In this document: one piece after another, positions 48,257 to 56,706 of the stretch
Numbering within the stretch: position 1 is the stretch's first letter
Layout of the letters: the number at the start of each line of letters is the position of its first letter
Source of the DNA: a virus
Length of the DNA: 57,255 nt
Virus record (IMG/VR): IMGVR_UViG_3300046007_011961
Location: 1-57,255 of that record
Direction: 5' to 3' (one strand)
The notes under the pieces: model-generated
Databases searched by the model: none
The model's input: the letters and a program-made list of their open reading frames with translations, nothing else
Told to the model about the DNA's origin: nothing
Position numbers and translations under genes: made by a program

Positions 48257-49669
48257 TTATACTGATGAATGAAACCCTGTCCCTGCTGCAGGGAGAAGAT
48301 CCGCTTTGGGAGCGATGTTTGTAAAATTGCTTTTACTCATTTTTTTCTTCTTGTCCTTATCTTCTTCTTTAGTCCTTGCTTCTGCCCCCTGTTCTTTGTA
48401 CTCGAAATTCATAAATTCCAGCTCGGCCAGATAGTCAAACCGGAAATTTTTAGCATGTCGAGATTTGATAGAGAAGATACTTACAATACTGTCTTGAGGA
48501 GTGTCACGTCCTATAGCCAGTACCATATCTGCAGGTCTCAGAATACCCTTGAAGCCACTGATCTCATCATTACTGAAACTTCTCTTCATCTTTCCTCCTG
48601 CCTGATGAAGAAGCCATACGCTGAACATATGTTCACCGCCAATCAAATGATTGCTGAGATCGTCAACTTCAAACGCTACTTTGCTGTACCTTTGCCAATC
48701 CGCATCAAATTTATCTGATGTAGTGAGATAATCCATCTGATCAATATATACCAAGTCAGGATGCCATCCATCCTGTTCATAGAGCTTGTCTAGGTAGTTT
48801 GCGATATATTGCGCAGTGACAGGAGCAGCATCACGCAAATCATGAATCTTTAGATGACTAAGGGCCAGCTTGTCGTCACAGTTCATGTTCGCGTGAGCTG
48901 CTCTTAGATCTTGTTGAGCAAACGGATTTCCTCTGTGTAGATCTGTGTAAGGTATTCTGTACAAATTACTGTACACACGGTTACAGATATTCACAGCAGG
49001 CTCCTCGATACTCAGATAAAGAACCTTTCTTCTTTGTCTGGCGTTATGAATTGCGCTGTACGTACCCATGGCTGTTTTACCGCTGCCTGAGTGTCCAAGT
49101 ATGATTCCATACTCCTGATAGCCTAATCCCTGAGCCACACCATCTACAGCACCAAAACCAGTACCCATGGTTTCTTTACTCTCTACAAATACCAGCTCTT
49201 CTACAGGACAATATGCTTTAATATTTTCTGTAGAGTTATTCAAATCTATATCATTTACCAGCTTTGAGGCTGCACTCACCAAAGCTCTAGGATCATTAGC
49301 TTTCTCTACCCTGAGAGCTTGAAATCTTCTGTATGCTATAAAATCTGAAAAGTTTTTCAGTATATAGTCAGCCCCTAGAGGAGTTGAGTCATCGTATATA
49401 AATTCAAAGAAAGCTAGCACCTGGTCCATACTAGATGCGCCGACTCCTCGGTTTTGTAATTCAGGTTTCACCTCTAATAAACATATTTGAGGATTGATAG
49501 GTCCTGAGCCTATCTTAAGTGCTGCAGCTACGAAAGCATTGTATATGTTGAGCGTTCCAAAATCTTCTGGAGTCACTTTCAAGTCTAACGCTTTAATCAA
49601 TACGCTTCTGTCTCTGTACAGACACTTTATAGTCAGTTCTATGTAATCAGCTTCGTTATATTTTTCCAT
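48257..49669 (-). CDS. dnaB: DnaB-like replicative helicase
   Basis: 470 residues. Residues 1-150 are the N-terminal helical domain with a DnaB-type pattern. Walker A is LGHSGSGKTA (191-200), followed by LYLSIEEPA (H1a region), and Walker B is DLVYIDQMDYL (Asp310). A RecA-like C-terminal domain follows with MVLAIGRD and IKSRHAKNFRFDY. The C-terminus is basic. It would unwind the fork with the primase and polymerase encoded in the same operon. Confidence 0.9.
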   Translation of the reverse strand: MEKYNEADYIELTIKCLYRDRSVLIKALDLKVTPEDFGTLNIYNAFVAAALKIGSGPINPQICLLEVKPELQNRGVGASSMDQVLAFFEFIYDDSTPLGADYILKNFSDFIAYRRFQALRVEKANDPRALVSAASKLVNDIDLNNSTENIKAYCPVEELVFVESKETMGTGFGAVDGVAQGLGYQEYGIILGHSGSGKTAMGTYSAIHNARQRRKVLYLSIEEPAVNICNRVYSNLYRIPYTDLHRGNPFAQQDLRAAHANMNCDDKLALSHLKIHDLRDAAPVTAQYIANYLDKLYEQDGWHPDLVYIDQMDYLTTSDKFDADWQRYSKVAFEVDDLSNHLIGGEHMFSVWLLHQAGGKMKRSFSNDEISGFKGILRPADMVLAIGRDTPQDSIVSIFSIKSRHAKNFRFDYLAELEFMNFEYKEQGAEARTKEEDKDKKKKMSKSNFTNIAPKADLLPAAGTGFHSSV

Positions 49670-49673
49670 ATTA

Positions 49674-50240
49674 TTACCCTAGTATTCTGTCGATATCTAG
49701 CCCACTACTCTTAGCGTATTCTATTATACTGGTAGTAAGTTCTTTCCTGGCGATATGCTTGTACTTATCAATCACAGGTTCGCATCTATCAGGAGTAGCC
49801 AGAATTCTGAACCATGCAAAAAATTTCAAACTAGAGTTCATCAAAACACTAGCCGAGGTTTCTCCATGGTTTATATACACCATAGCTAGAGCATTCTGCT
49901 GCTTCCATATATCTGCAGGAGTTAGCGATGAATTTGTTATCTCTACCTTGTAACCAGAATCATCGTTTTTTCTTGCTTCTAGAATATACTTAACTCTAGT
50001 TCCTTGAAGGTGCATGGGTGCAAAGAACCCCTTCTGGTCGCCCATCTTAGAATATATTAATTCTATGTATGATGCGGCATCTAGTTCATGCTGCTTGCAT
50101 AACTGTGCAGCTTCTCTGAAATAATCTTCATCTTTTTTAGAACACCTGTGTGTGTAGTTTTGTATACTTAATCGTTTTTTCTCATTAAAATAATGAATGA
50201 GGTCTTCTATCAGTCTAGGGTCAGTTTCTTTGATGTCCAT
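49674..50240 (-). CDS. Hypothetical replication-linked protein (188 aa)
   Basis: ATG at 50240 (MDIKETDPRLIEDL) is preferred; the frame extends to 50303 in the primase gene. The protein is helical with charged residues and has no signature. Its place between primase and DnaB suggests a helicase loader or a primase-helicase linker, as for T4 gp59, but no sequence evidence supports this. Confidence 0.5.
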   Translation of the reverse strand: MDIKETDPRLIEDLIHYFNEKKRLSIQNYTHRCSKKDEDYFREAAQLCKQHELDAASYIELIYSKMGDQKGFFAPMHLQGTRVKYILEARKNDDSGYKVEITNSSLTPADIWKQQNALAMVYINHGETSASVLMNSSLKFFAWFRILATPDRCEPVIDKYKHIARKELTTSIIEYAKSSGLDIDRILG

Positions 50241-51138
50241 GTTCGTGTAATATGATAGCCTGTAACTGCTCGGTCGTAGTATCATCAGGAGACTCAAATC
50301 CATATTTCCTCAGATCAATGTTAATGCATCGTCTTCCGTTGGCTTTGAATTCTTGCTGAATTTCTCTAGCAAGCTCCTGAGTACTATCCTCGCCGTCAAG
50401 TATCAATGTTATTGTTTTCCATTCTTGTATGAGTTGTTTTTGTTTTGACGCTATTCCTTTACCTAGAGTCGCCACAGCGTTAGCCAGCTTTAGAGCTTTC
50501 TTCACACCTTCCACAACCACCACATCTGCGTATTTCTTAGCAAAATGGTAATTGAATAGATGATCGCCTTTCGGAAACAGGTGCATATAGCGCATAAACT
50601 GAAAACGATCTCCGTTCCATGTGCCTGGGATAAATCTCAGCTGCCAACCAGCATAACTTTGATCTTTATCGAACACTGGAAAGAATAGACTGTCTGCTGT
50701 GTTGACTGTGTAGCCGCTATCGAAGGTGATGTTTATGCCTCCTGTAGCTGTGATGTATCTGATACCCAGACTATCATAGTAAGCAACATTACTAAGGTGA
50801 TCCTTAAACATGAACTGCATTACAGGATGGTTAGCAGGAACATCACTAAGCTTCACAGCCTCGCTATATGGTAATATCTTAGCGTACTTATATTCTACTT
50901 CTTCATCGGCAACATATTCACGATTAAACGTAATACCTTCTCCGAGTAAGTCAGCTATAGGCATACTTTCTTCACATATGAAGCACCTGCTCGTACTGCG
51001 CCCAGGTGTCACATACCGTTTCATTTTCTTACTATTTTTGGGATCACAGGTCGGGCAGGGAATTCTATAACTACCTCCCGACACTGCTTTTATTTTCCCA
51101 AACTTAGTCTTTAGCAGGTCTCGAACCTTTTGATTCAT
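50221..51138 (-). CDS. dnaG: DNA primase (DnaG/T7-type)
   Basis: 305 residues. The zinc-binding part has C28-P-T-C31 and C52-F-I-C55. The Toprim core has VVVVEGVKKAL (Glu210) and TLILDGEDSTQ, the DGxD motif with Asp248 and Asp251. It lacks the helicase domain of T7 gp4, which is a separate gene here. It makes primers for lagging-strand synthesis. It overlaps genes on both sides. Confidence 0.9.
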   Translation of the reverse strand: MNQKVRDLLKTKFGKIKAVSGGSYRIPCPTCDPKNSKKMKRYVTPGRSTSRCFICEESMPIADLLGEGITFNREYVADEEVEYKYAKILPYSEAVKLSDVPANHPVMQFMFKDHLSNVAYYDSLGIRYITATGGINITFDSGYTVNTADSLFFPVFDKDQSYAGWQLRFIPGTWNGDRFQFMRYMHLFPKGDHLFNYHFAKKYADVVVVEGVKKALKLANAVATLGKGIASKQKQLIQEWKTITLILDGEDSTQELAREIQQEFKANGRRCINIDLRKYGFESPDDTTTEQLQAIILHEHGHQRN

Positions 51139-51352
51139 TTTTAGCTAAGGCTTCCAAGCCCTCCAAGAATTTACTATCTGTGAAATAGAAAACGTCCTGT
51201 ATTTCTGGTTCAGGATTTTTCCTATAATCAGGATGGATGTGCCACGCATTGCTTACAATTTGAGCCAGGCGTAATTCTGGACGTTTGTACCAGTATTCAC
51301 CTAGCGTGTCAAGTAACTGGGCTATGTATACCTGGCGTTCTTCATTTTTCAT
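51104..51352 (-). CDS. Conserved small phage protein (82 aa)
   Basis: Contains YWYKRPELRLAQIVSNAW and VFYFTDSKFLEGLEALAK, the conserved blocks of a small phage family of unknown role. It overlaps both neighbours (primase and helicase genes) by 11-35 bases. Confidence 0.65.
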   Translation of the reverse strand: MKNEERQVYIAQLLDTLGEYWYKRPELRLAQIVSNAWHIHPDYRKNPEPEIQDVFYFTDSKFLEGLEALAKNESKGSRPAKD

Positions 51353-52802
51353 AGTTTTGCCAATTTATTTGTTGAGGGCTATCCACAATCTTAACTGTCC
51401 ATCCCTGTTCTTCGTAGTACTTTATACGCTTCTTGGCCATACCTTCCAATACAGCATCGTGGTTATCCATGAAGTCTACAAGTACAAAATGCGTTTTAGG
51501 TGTCAAATCAAACTTAGCTCTCTGCTCATCTGTAAGTATACGGCTACCTCTATAGGCTTCCTGCAATACTTCGACTTTAGAAGAGCCTCCAGATGCCTGC
51601 ACAACTACACGACAGTTAGGTATATCCACGCCTGCTCTAAACGCATCACTAGCTACAAGAATCTGGAATTCGTTGTTACTGAACTCTTCGATAACTTTAT
51701 TCTGCTGCTTAGGTGAAAGAGCAAATGTTCCAACATTCTTCTTGCTGCTCTCCCTATGCAAATACTGTGTACCTGCAGGTAAGTATTTAGCCATAGGAAT
51801 GAGATGGTCTTTCACATGATCGATAAATACGATTGTTTGCCACTCTTTAGGTATAAGTGAGCATACTCTACCTATAAGCTCGTTGCGCTTATCGCATTTC
51901 TTGATACCGTGTTTAAACTTACTTTCGATACTTGTATAGTTATCAATAATAAGGTTGTCAGGCATCCTTATCATATAAACCATTCCAGGTACAACAGCTC
52001 CAGCTTGTTCTGCATCCTCGTACGGGAAGTATATGAGATCTTCTCCAAACAGACCTTTTAATAGTTTATCTGAATTATTAAACAGTCCTTCTGTAGTCGC
52101 ACTATAACCGAACATCCTGTAAGGCTTCATTTGCTTCAAACAGTTTTGAAAAGAATCTTGGCTCGCAGACTGCATCTCATCTACAAGCAGCATTTGACAT
52201 TTCTCTAGTGAACAGTTCTGTAGCGATTTGAAGGTGGTGATTGTGATGTCATTACTAACATCATGCTTACCATCTCCCACGATACCGATATGTTTATCAG
52301 GGAAAAACGTCTTAAACTTTTCGTACGTCTGCAGAACAACCTGCTTTAGAGGAATGGTGAGGATTGTGTTTAGATTATTCCAGGCAGCATACGTCACTGC
52401 CTGGATATGTGTCTTACCAAACCCTCCAGCAGCATTCACTACGCCGCTATCTTCCATACCTTTAAATATCATGTCCATGGCAGCCTCCACCTGATAGTCG
52501 CGCAGTTTGATCTTTTTAACTGCAGCCCAATCAGGAGGAGGCATAGGTGTGCGGAAGTCCTGAACTTCCACAACATCCATGTTTTTAGATATCAGCTTTA
52601 ATATGTCTGAATAAAACCCAGCTAGTGTGTATATAGCACCATCCGAGTCAGCGGCATACAGTAGTTTTTCTACAAACACACATTCACGCTTGTACTGTAC
52701 ACTTTTCATTTCTCTATGGTGATACCTGAGAAACTTATGCAAGTACATCGGACATGGTGTGATCTTAAGTCCGCCGTCAAACCTAGTTAGCTGTATTTTC
52801 AT
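51342..52802 (-). CDS. SF2 DNA helicase (UvsW-like)
   Basis: 486 residues. Motif Q-like RDYQVEAAMD leads to Walker A NAAGGFGKTHI (residues 123-133), motif II LVDEMQ (DEMQ, 208-211), GYSATTEG motif III, and motif V/VI FRAGVDIPNCRVVVQASG and YRGSR. It resembles T4 UvsW and related phage ATP-dependent helicases that unwind branched DNA and R-loops. It would act with RecA and RuvC in recombination-dependent replication. Confidence 0.88.
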   Translation of the reverse strand: MKIQLTRFDGGLKITPCPMYLHKFLRYHHREMKSVQYKRECVFVEKLLYAADSDGAIYTLAGFYSDILKLISKNMDVVEVQDFRTPMPPPDWAAVKKIKLRDYQVEAAMDMIFKGMEDSGVVNAAGGFGKTHIQAVTYAAWNNLNTILTIPLKQVVLQTYEKFKTFFPDKHIGIVGDGKHDVSNDITITTFKSLQNCSLEKCQMLLVDEMQSASQDSFQNCLKQMKPYRMFGYSATTEGLFNNSDKLLKGLFGEDLIYFPYEDAEQAGAVVPGMVYMIRMPDNLIIDNYTSIESKFKHGIKKCDKRNELIGRVCSLIPKEWQTIVFIDHVKDHLIPMAKYLPAGTQYLHRESSKKNVGTFALSPKQQNKVIEEFSNNEFQILVASDAFRAGVDIPNCRVVVQASGGSSKVEVLQEAYRGSRILTDEQRAKFDLTPKTHFVLVDFMDNHDAVLEGMAKKRIKYYEEQGWTVKIVDSPQQINWQNYEK

Positions 52803-52966
52803 TTTTTAGCTCTAAATACTCTCTTGCGTGTTTGAGTCTTACGCTTAGGTCTACTCTTCTCTATCTGTTTATCTACAGCCTCAACCAAGGTCTGCTTGGC
52901 AAAATCCTTCACATAGCTTGCCACGCCTGTGATGAACTTGTCAATTATCGTGTCTTTATTTGTCAT
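52799..52966 (-). CDS. Small basic protein (55 aa)
   Basis: ATG at 52964-52966, TGA overlapping the SF2 helicase start (ATGA). The N-terminus is helical and the C-terminus is a strongly basic run (KSRPKRKTQTRKRVFRAKK), suggesting DNA or RNA binding. Overlaps the SbcC stop by four bases. Not recognised. Confidence 0.6.
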   Translation of the reverse strand: MTNKDTIIDKFITGVASYVKDFAKQTLVEAVDKQIEKSRPKRKTQTRKRVFRAKK

Positions 52967-55014
52967 AGATTGATTGTATTGTCTACGTACTCAGTTAGCT
53001 CATTGTGATGGTCGATCACAATCACTTGTTTGAACTTGCTGCTTTTACCTAGCGTCTTGATGATTTCGAAGTACTTCTTCGCGTTCTCATTATTTAGCCC
53101 GTAGCTGCCCTCGTCAATAATCATGAATGGGAATGCTCCTACGAACATGTTGTGTAGTGCCAAACGCAAGCTGAAACCGACCATAACCTGCTGACCGCCT
53201 GATATAGCAGGCAATTGCAACCCTTCTTCATTGAAGATATCAATGCCGAAAGTTTCATTTACCTTAGCTGTATATGGGAAGTCGAAACTTAGCAACACAT
53301 CATTCATGTACTCTGTAACTGTGCTGCTATATGTTTGGATCAGTGCTCTTGGAAACCGACCTGTATGAAATAAATCATACACGCTTTTCAGTACATGCAC
53401 ATACTCTCTACGCTTATTATTCTTCTCAGTATAAGTATTACTGTCAGCAAGATCTTGCTTCAATGTTTTTATTTCTCGCTCATTAGCAGCTATCTCTATT
53501 TCAAGATTTTTCGCAGCTTCCATAGCCTTATGCAGGTCGTTTATTTTTGCTTGAACAACGACCTGCTCAGAGGCGAATTCTGCGATATCCTTGTCGTATG
53601 ATACTAGGGAAGCTAGGGCCAACTGTTTAGCATTAACTGCTTTTGTGGCAGTATCTAGCGCATCATTATATCCTTCTAGCTTGGCTTCCCAGTTAGTGTA
53701 CTTAAGCACCACACTCTCACACAGATCGTATGCTTCTTGATCGAAGTTAACGTCTTTGTAAGCACTGAGGGAATTTTCTATAGCTTCCAGCTCTTTGTTG
53801 TAGGTTTCCCATAGTTGAGCTAATTCAAGACTTTTAGTGAGAAATCCATTAACTTGAGCTAGTGCAGATTTTTCTTCTTTACCCTTCTCTATAATGGCTG
53901 CTCGCTCTGCGTCAAGATGCTCGATAAGCTTTACAACATCATCTACATGTGTACCGCAAGTAGGGCATACTCCTGTACCTAGTCCTGACTGTTGGTAGTT
54001 ACTAATCTTGCTATTAAGCTCAGCCACAGCCTGCCTTTTGACTTTAAGGCTTGCTTCATAGTCTGCCACAGACTGTTGCAGATTCTTTATATCTGTATCG
54101 CTCAATTCAGGCTCTCTCAAAGGTTTTTGAAGAGCCCGCTTTTTGTCCAGCAACTTCTGTTTAGCTTCATGAAACGAGAATGCTGCTCGTTGAGCTGCCA
54201 GGCAGTCTCTATAGTCCTGTATATTGATGAGCTGCATCTTACCCTTTAACGTCTCAATATCTGTATTGATTTTCGTTAAATTACCGGAAGCATCCTGCAT
54301 TTCGGCTGTAAGCTTTACATGCGAATCAAACGATTGTTCTACCGATTTAAGAAAGGCTTGCCTGGTGATTAAAGAAGCGAACTCTGTATCGTATGATGCT
54401 GGAAGCGCTGCTAGTTCAGATTGACTCATCTCTACCAGCTTCTCCAAACATTGAATATCGTTGGTCAACTGCGCAATGTCTTTCACAGGGTACTCTGGAG
54501 GAGCATCCTTGATATAACTATTCCATATGATATCTCGTACCTTGGTTGTGTTAGGTACCATGAATATTTTCTGGAACAATTTTTCTTTGGTAGCATTGTC
54601 TCCGTTGAACAGTAGAGCTATTTCTCCCTGATTGCTAACAATTACGTTCTGTACAATATTCTTGTCGATCTGGAATAGTTGCTCCCAGATCTCATTTACT
54701 TCACTACTCTTCTTGTATGTTTTTCCATCATACATGAAGTTTACCTTGGCTGTATCAATATGCCGCTCAAGGATAGCTTCTTTGTCGTTAATTATAAGAT
54801 GACCTATAACATGACCGCTTACCTGTCCCACTGTAAGCATATCTGATTTGGTCTTACCATAACCTTCTCCTGTTAAGAGAAAGATAATAGCCTCTACAAT
54901 ACTACTTTTACCAGAACCGTTACCTCCAATGATTCCTGTGACTCCTGCAGAAAAATCAAAAGATGCACTTCTATGTGTTCTAAAATTTTTAAGCGTTAGT
55001 TTTGTGATTTCCAT
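52963..55014 (-). CDS. sbcC: SbcC/Rad50-like ATPase (T4 gp46-like)
   Basis: 683 residues. Walker A GIIGGNGSGKSS (residues 27-38), long coiled coils with a zinc hook CPTC (350-353), ABC signature LPAISGGQQ (602-609) and Walker B MIIDE (631-635) are all present. It forms a nuclease complex with SbcD, whose gene is at 56707-57255. The pair processes DNA ends for recombination-dependent replication. Confidence 0.93.
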   Translation of the reverse strand: MEITKLTLKNFRTHRSASFDFSAGVTGIIGGNGSGKSSIVEAIIFLLTGEGYGKTKSDMLTVGQVSGHVIGHLIINDKEAILERHIDTAKVNFMYDGKTYKKSSEVNEIWEQLFQIDKNIVQNVIVSNQGEIALLFNGDNATKEKLFQKIFMVPNTTKVRDIIWNSYIKDAPPEYPVKDIAQLTNDIQCLEKLVEMSQSELAALPASYDTEFASLITRQAFLKSVEQSFDSHVKLTAEMQDASGNLTKINTDIETLKGKMQLINIQDYRDCLAAQRAAFSFHEAKQKLLDKKRALQKPLREPELSDTDIKNLQQSVADYEASLKVKRQAVAELNSKISNYQQSGLGTGVCPTCGTHVDDVVKLIEHLDAERAAIIEKGKEEKSALAQVNGFLTKSLELAQLWETYNKELEAIENSLSAYKDVNFDQEAYDLCESVVLKYTNWEAKLEGYNDALDTATKAVNAKQLALASLVSYDKDIAEFASEQVVVQAKINDLHKAMEAAKNLEIEIAANEREIKTLKQDLADSNTYTEKNNKRREYVHVLKSVYDLFHTGRFPRALIQTYSSTVTEYMNDVLLSFDFPYTAKVNETFGIDIFNEEGLQLPAISGGQQVMVGFSLRLALHNMFVGAFPFMIIDEGSYGLNNENAKKYFEIIKTLGKSSKFKQVIVIDHHNELTEYVDNTINL

Positions 55015-55297
55015 TTAAGTATTCTTTTATAGTTTTGTTTACGAGCGCCTCAGGCATATTAGCGTATTTGAAGTTTGCATACGGTATGCAGCCTCCCTCC
55101 CAACCTGCAGGTAGTGCACCAAGGTCGTTAATTTCTTCAGCAACCACATGAGACAGCCCCTCGCTACGCAGACTATCTTCATGGATGATCATGATATTCT
55201 CTACAGAATTCTCCACTTCTGTGATTTTAAGATCTGCATGGGCAGCTACTACAAACTCTTTTTCAACAGTAACTTTATATAGTTTATAATCGGTCAT
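54989..55297 (-). CDS. Hypothetical protein (102 aa)
   Basis: N-terminal beta pattern (KLYKVTVEKEFVVAAHADLK) and a helical C-terminus. It lies between SbcC and paralogous small genes and overlaps both by a few bases. Not recognised. Confidence 0.5.
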   Translation of the reverse strand: MTDYKLYKVTVEKEFVVAAHADLKITEVENSVENIMIIHEDSLRSEGLSHVVAEEINDLGALPAGWEGGCIPYANFKYANMPEALVNKTIKEYLNGNHKTNA

Positions 55298-55554
55298 AAG
55301 TCTTCCTCAGTCTCTATCTGAGTAACCTTTACAATTTTGTACTCTATCACTAAATCAAATTTTAAAAGTTCCTCTTTGCCACAATTTGCTAATCTTGCCT
55401 CAGCTCTACGCAAAGCTCGCTGTCTACTTTCTTCTGAATCTGTAAAATAATATTTAGTGTTTGGATAAATAGGTCTCCAAAGAGTATCTTCACGCGGATT
55501 GACTGTTTTTTGCCAGCGGCACCTTATTTGATAGCTCATGGTTGTCTTATTCAT
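55294..55554 (-). CDS. Small hypothetical protein, paralogue of 55551-55826
   Basis: 86 residues. The pattern IRCRWQKTVNPREDTLWRPI, PNTKYYF, a helical part and a closing EYKIVKVTQIETEEDL is matched segment by segment by the next gene. ATGA overlap. Function unknown; the pair arose by tandem duplication. Confidence 0.6.
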   Translation of the reverse strand: MNKTTMSYQIRCRWQKTVNPREDTLWRPIYPNTKYYFTDSEESRQRALRRAEARLANCGKEELLKFDLVIEYKIVKVTQIETEEDL

Positions 55555-55826
55555 GATAGCTCTTCAACAATTCTAATTTCTCTGATTTTTACAATTCTGT
55601 ACTGCATTTTTCCACGCTCTGCTTGAGGTGTTTTGGCTGTAGTTTTCTCTATTCTTGCCTGCATCTTTTCAAGTACAGGAGCAATATTACCTTCCTCGTA
55701 GTTATAGCGCAGATTAGGTCTAAGAGGATGCCAATATCCCCAATCAGGCTGAGTGCTCCACTCTCGCCAATACCTTGTCTGTATTTCAAGTCTAGTATTA
55801 TCTGTTGTTGTTTTCATATCTATCAC
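55551..55826 (-). CDS. Small hypothetical protein, paralogue of 55294-55554
   Basis: 91 residues. Matches its neighbour: TRYWREWSTQPDWGYWHPLR, PNLRYNY, a central helix, then QYRIVKIREIRIVEEL. DNA identity is low, so the duplication is old. Unknown function. Confidence 0.6.
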   Translation of the reverse strand: MIDMKTTTDNTRLEIQTRYWREWSTQPDWGYWHPLRPNLRYNYEEGNIAPVLEKMQARIEKTTAKTPQAERGKMQYRIVKIREIRIVEELS

Positions 55827-56191
55827 AGTACCGAATTACAGTACTCACTATGCATGCTACGTAATTCTTGAGCGTACTCATTTTCCATAGCCTCACACTC
55901 TCTTGACACTTCGTAACGTAATGCACGATATATATCAAAAAACTTTTCGGCTACTTCTTTATAATCTTTAGATGTATCTATGTCCTCATTCTCCAACCAA
56001 TCTGCAGGTAGAAGTAAACATGAATTGTCTACATACTCAGGCTGAGGTAGCCCAAAATGAGGAAGTATCTGTAGCATGTCCTCATGGGAAATTAAGTCAT
56101 CGGTATCATCTACCTGAGCCTCCCACACATTGTCGTTTATCTTTTGTTCTACGCTAGCCAAAAAGGCCATGCATTCTTCTTTAGTGTACAT
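55823..56191 (-). CDS. Hypothetical protein (122 aa)
   Basis: An acidic helical protein (YTKEECMAFLASVEQKINDN, then DNSCLLLPADWLEN in the middle). It overlaps both neighbours. Not recognised. Confidence 0.5.
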   Translation of the reverse strand: MYTKEECMAFLASVEQKINDNVWEAQVDDTDDLISHEDMLQILPHFGLPQPEYVDNSCLLLPADWLENEDIDTSKDYKEVAEKFFDIYRALRYEVSRECEAMENEYAQELRSMHSEYCNSVL

Positions 56192-56672
56192 TTCGTATGT
56201 TTGGTGGGAAATCTGCGGTTTCTTCGAGAATAGTTAGCTCCGTAGCAGCTTTAATATGTTTACGAAAAGCAGCTCTACTAACCCATAAACGCACATAAGA
56301 TGTTGCAGCAGTGTGGTATAGTTTACCTGAGTATTCTGGTATGCGCAAAATACTTGGAGGCGGATAACCGTAGTTAGATACAATTAATAGCACATTACCT
56401 GCAGTTGTTAAATATGCTTCCACATGGTCCATCTCTGTGGATGTGTCAGTTCTACTCATTCGTAGTACGTGCGGAATATCATATCTTGTCCAAAGACTCT
56501 GCAAGCCGAACTTTTCAGCTAGTTCGCATCTATTAAGACATATCTCATCTTCTGCTTGTGTACCTTTATAGGCAGAGCCTCCCCAGTATGTATTGTTGTA
56601 TAATTCTGGATAAGCTGTGCGAGAGCTTAGATTTACCCTATTACGTATAGGATCATAATTTTTATTATTCAT
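56181..56672 (-). CDS. Hypothetical protein (163 aa)
   Basis: A soluble protein with beta segments (AEDEICLNRCELAEKF, GNVLLIVSNYGYPPPSIL). A 12-bp palindrome TTAAACGTTTAA (56689-56700) lies just upstream. No family recognised. Confidence 0.5.
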   Translation of the reverse strand: MNNKNYDPIRNRVNLSSRTAYPELYNNTYWGGSAYKGTQAEDEICLNRCELAEKFGLQSLWTRYDIPHVLRMSRTDTSTEMDHVEAYLTTAGNVLLIVSNYGYPPPSILRIPEYSGKLYHTAATSYVRLWVSRAAFRKHIKAATELTILEETADFPPNIRNVH

Positions 56673-56706
56673 TGTTATTTAAACGTTTAATTGTATTTTT
56701 ATCTAA

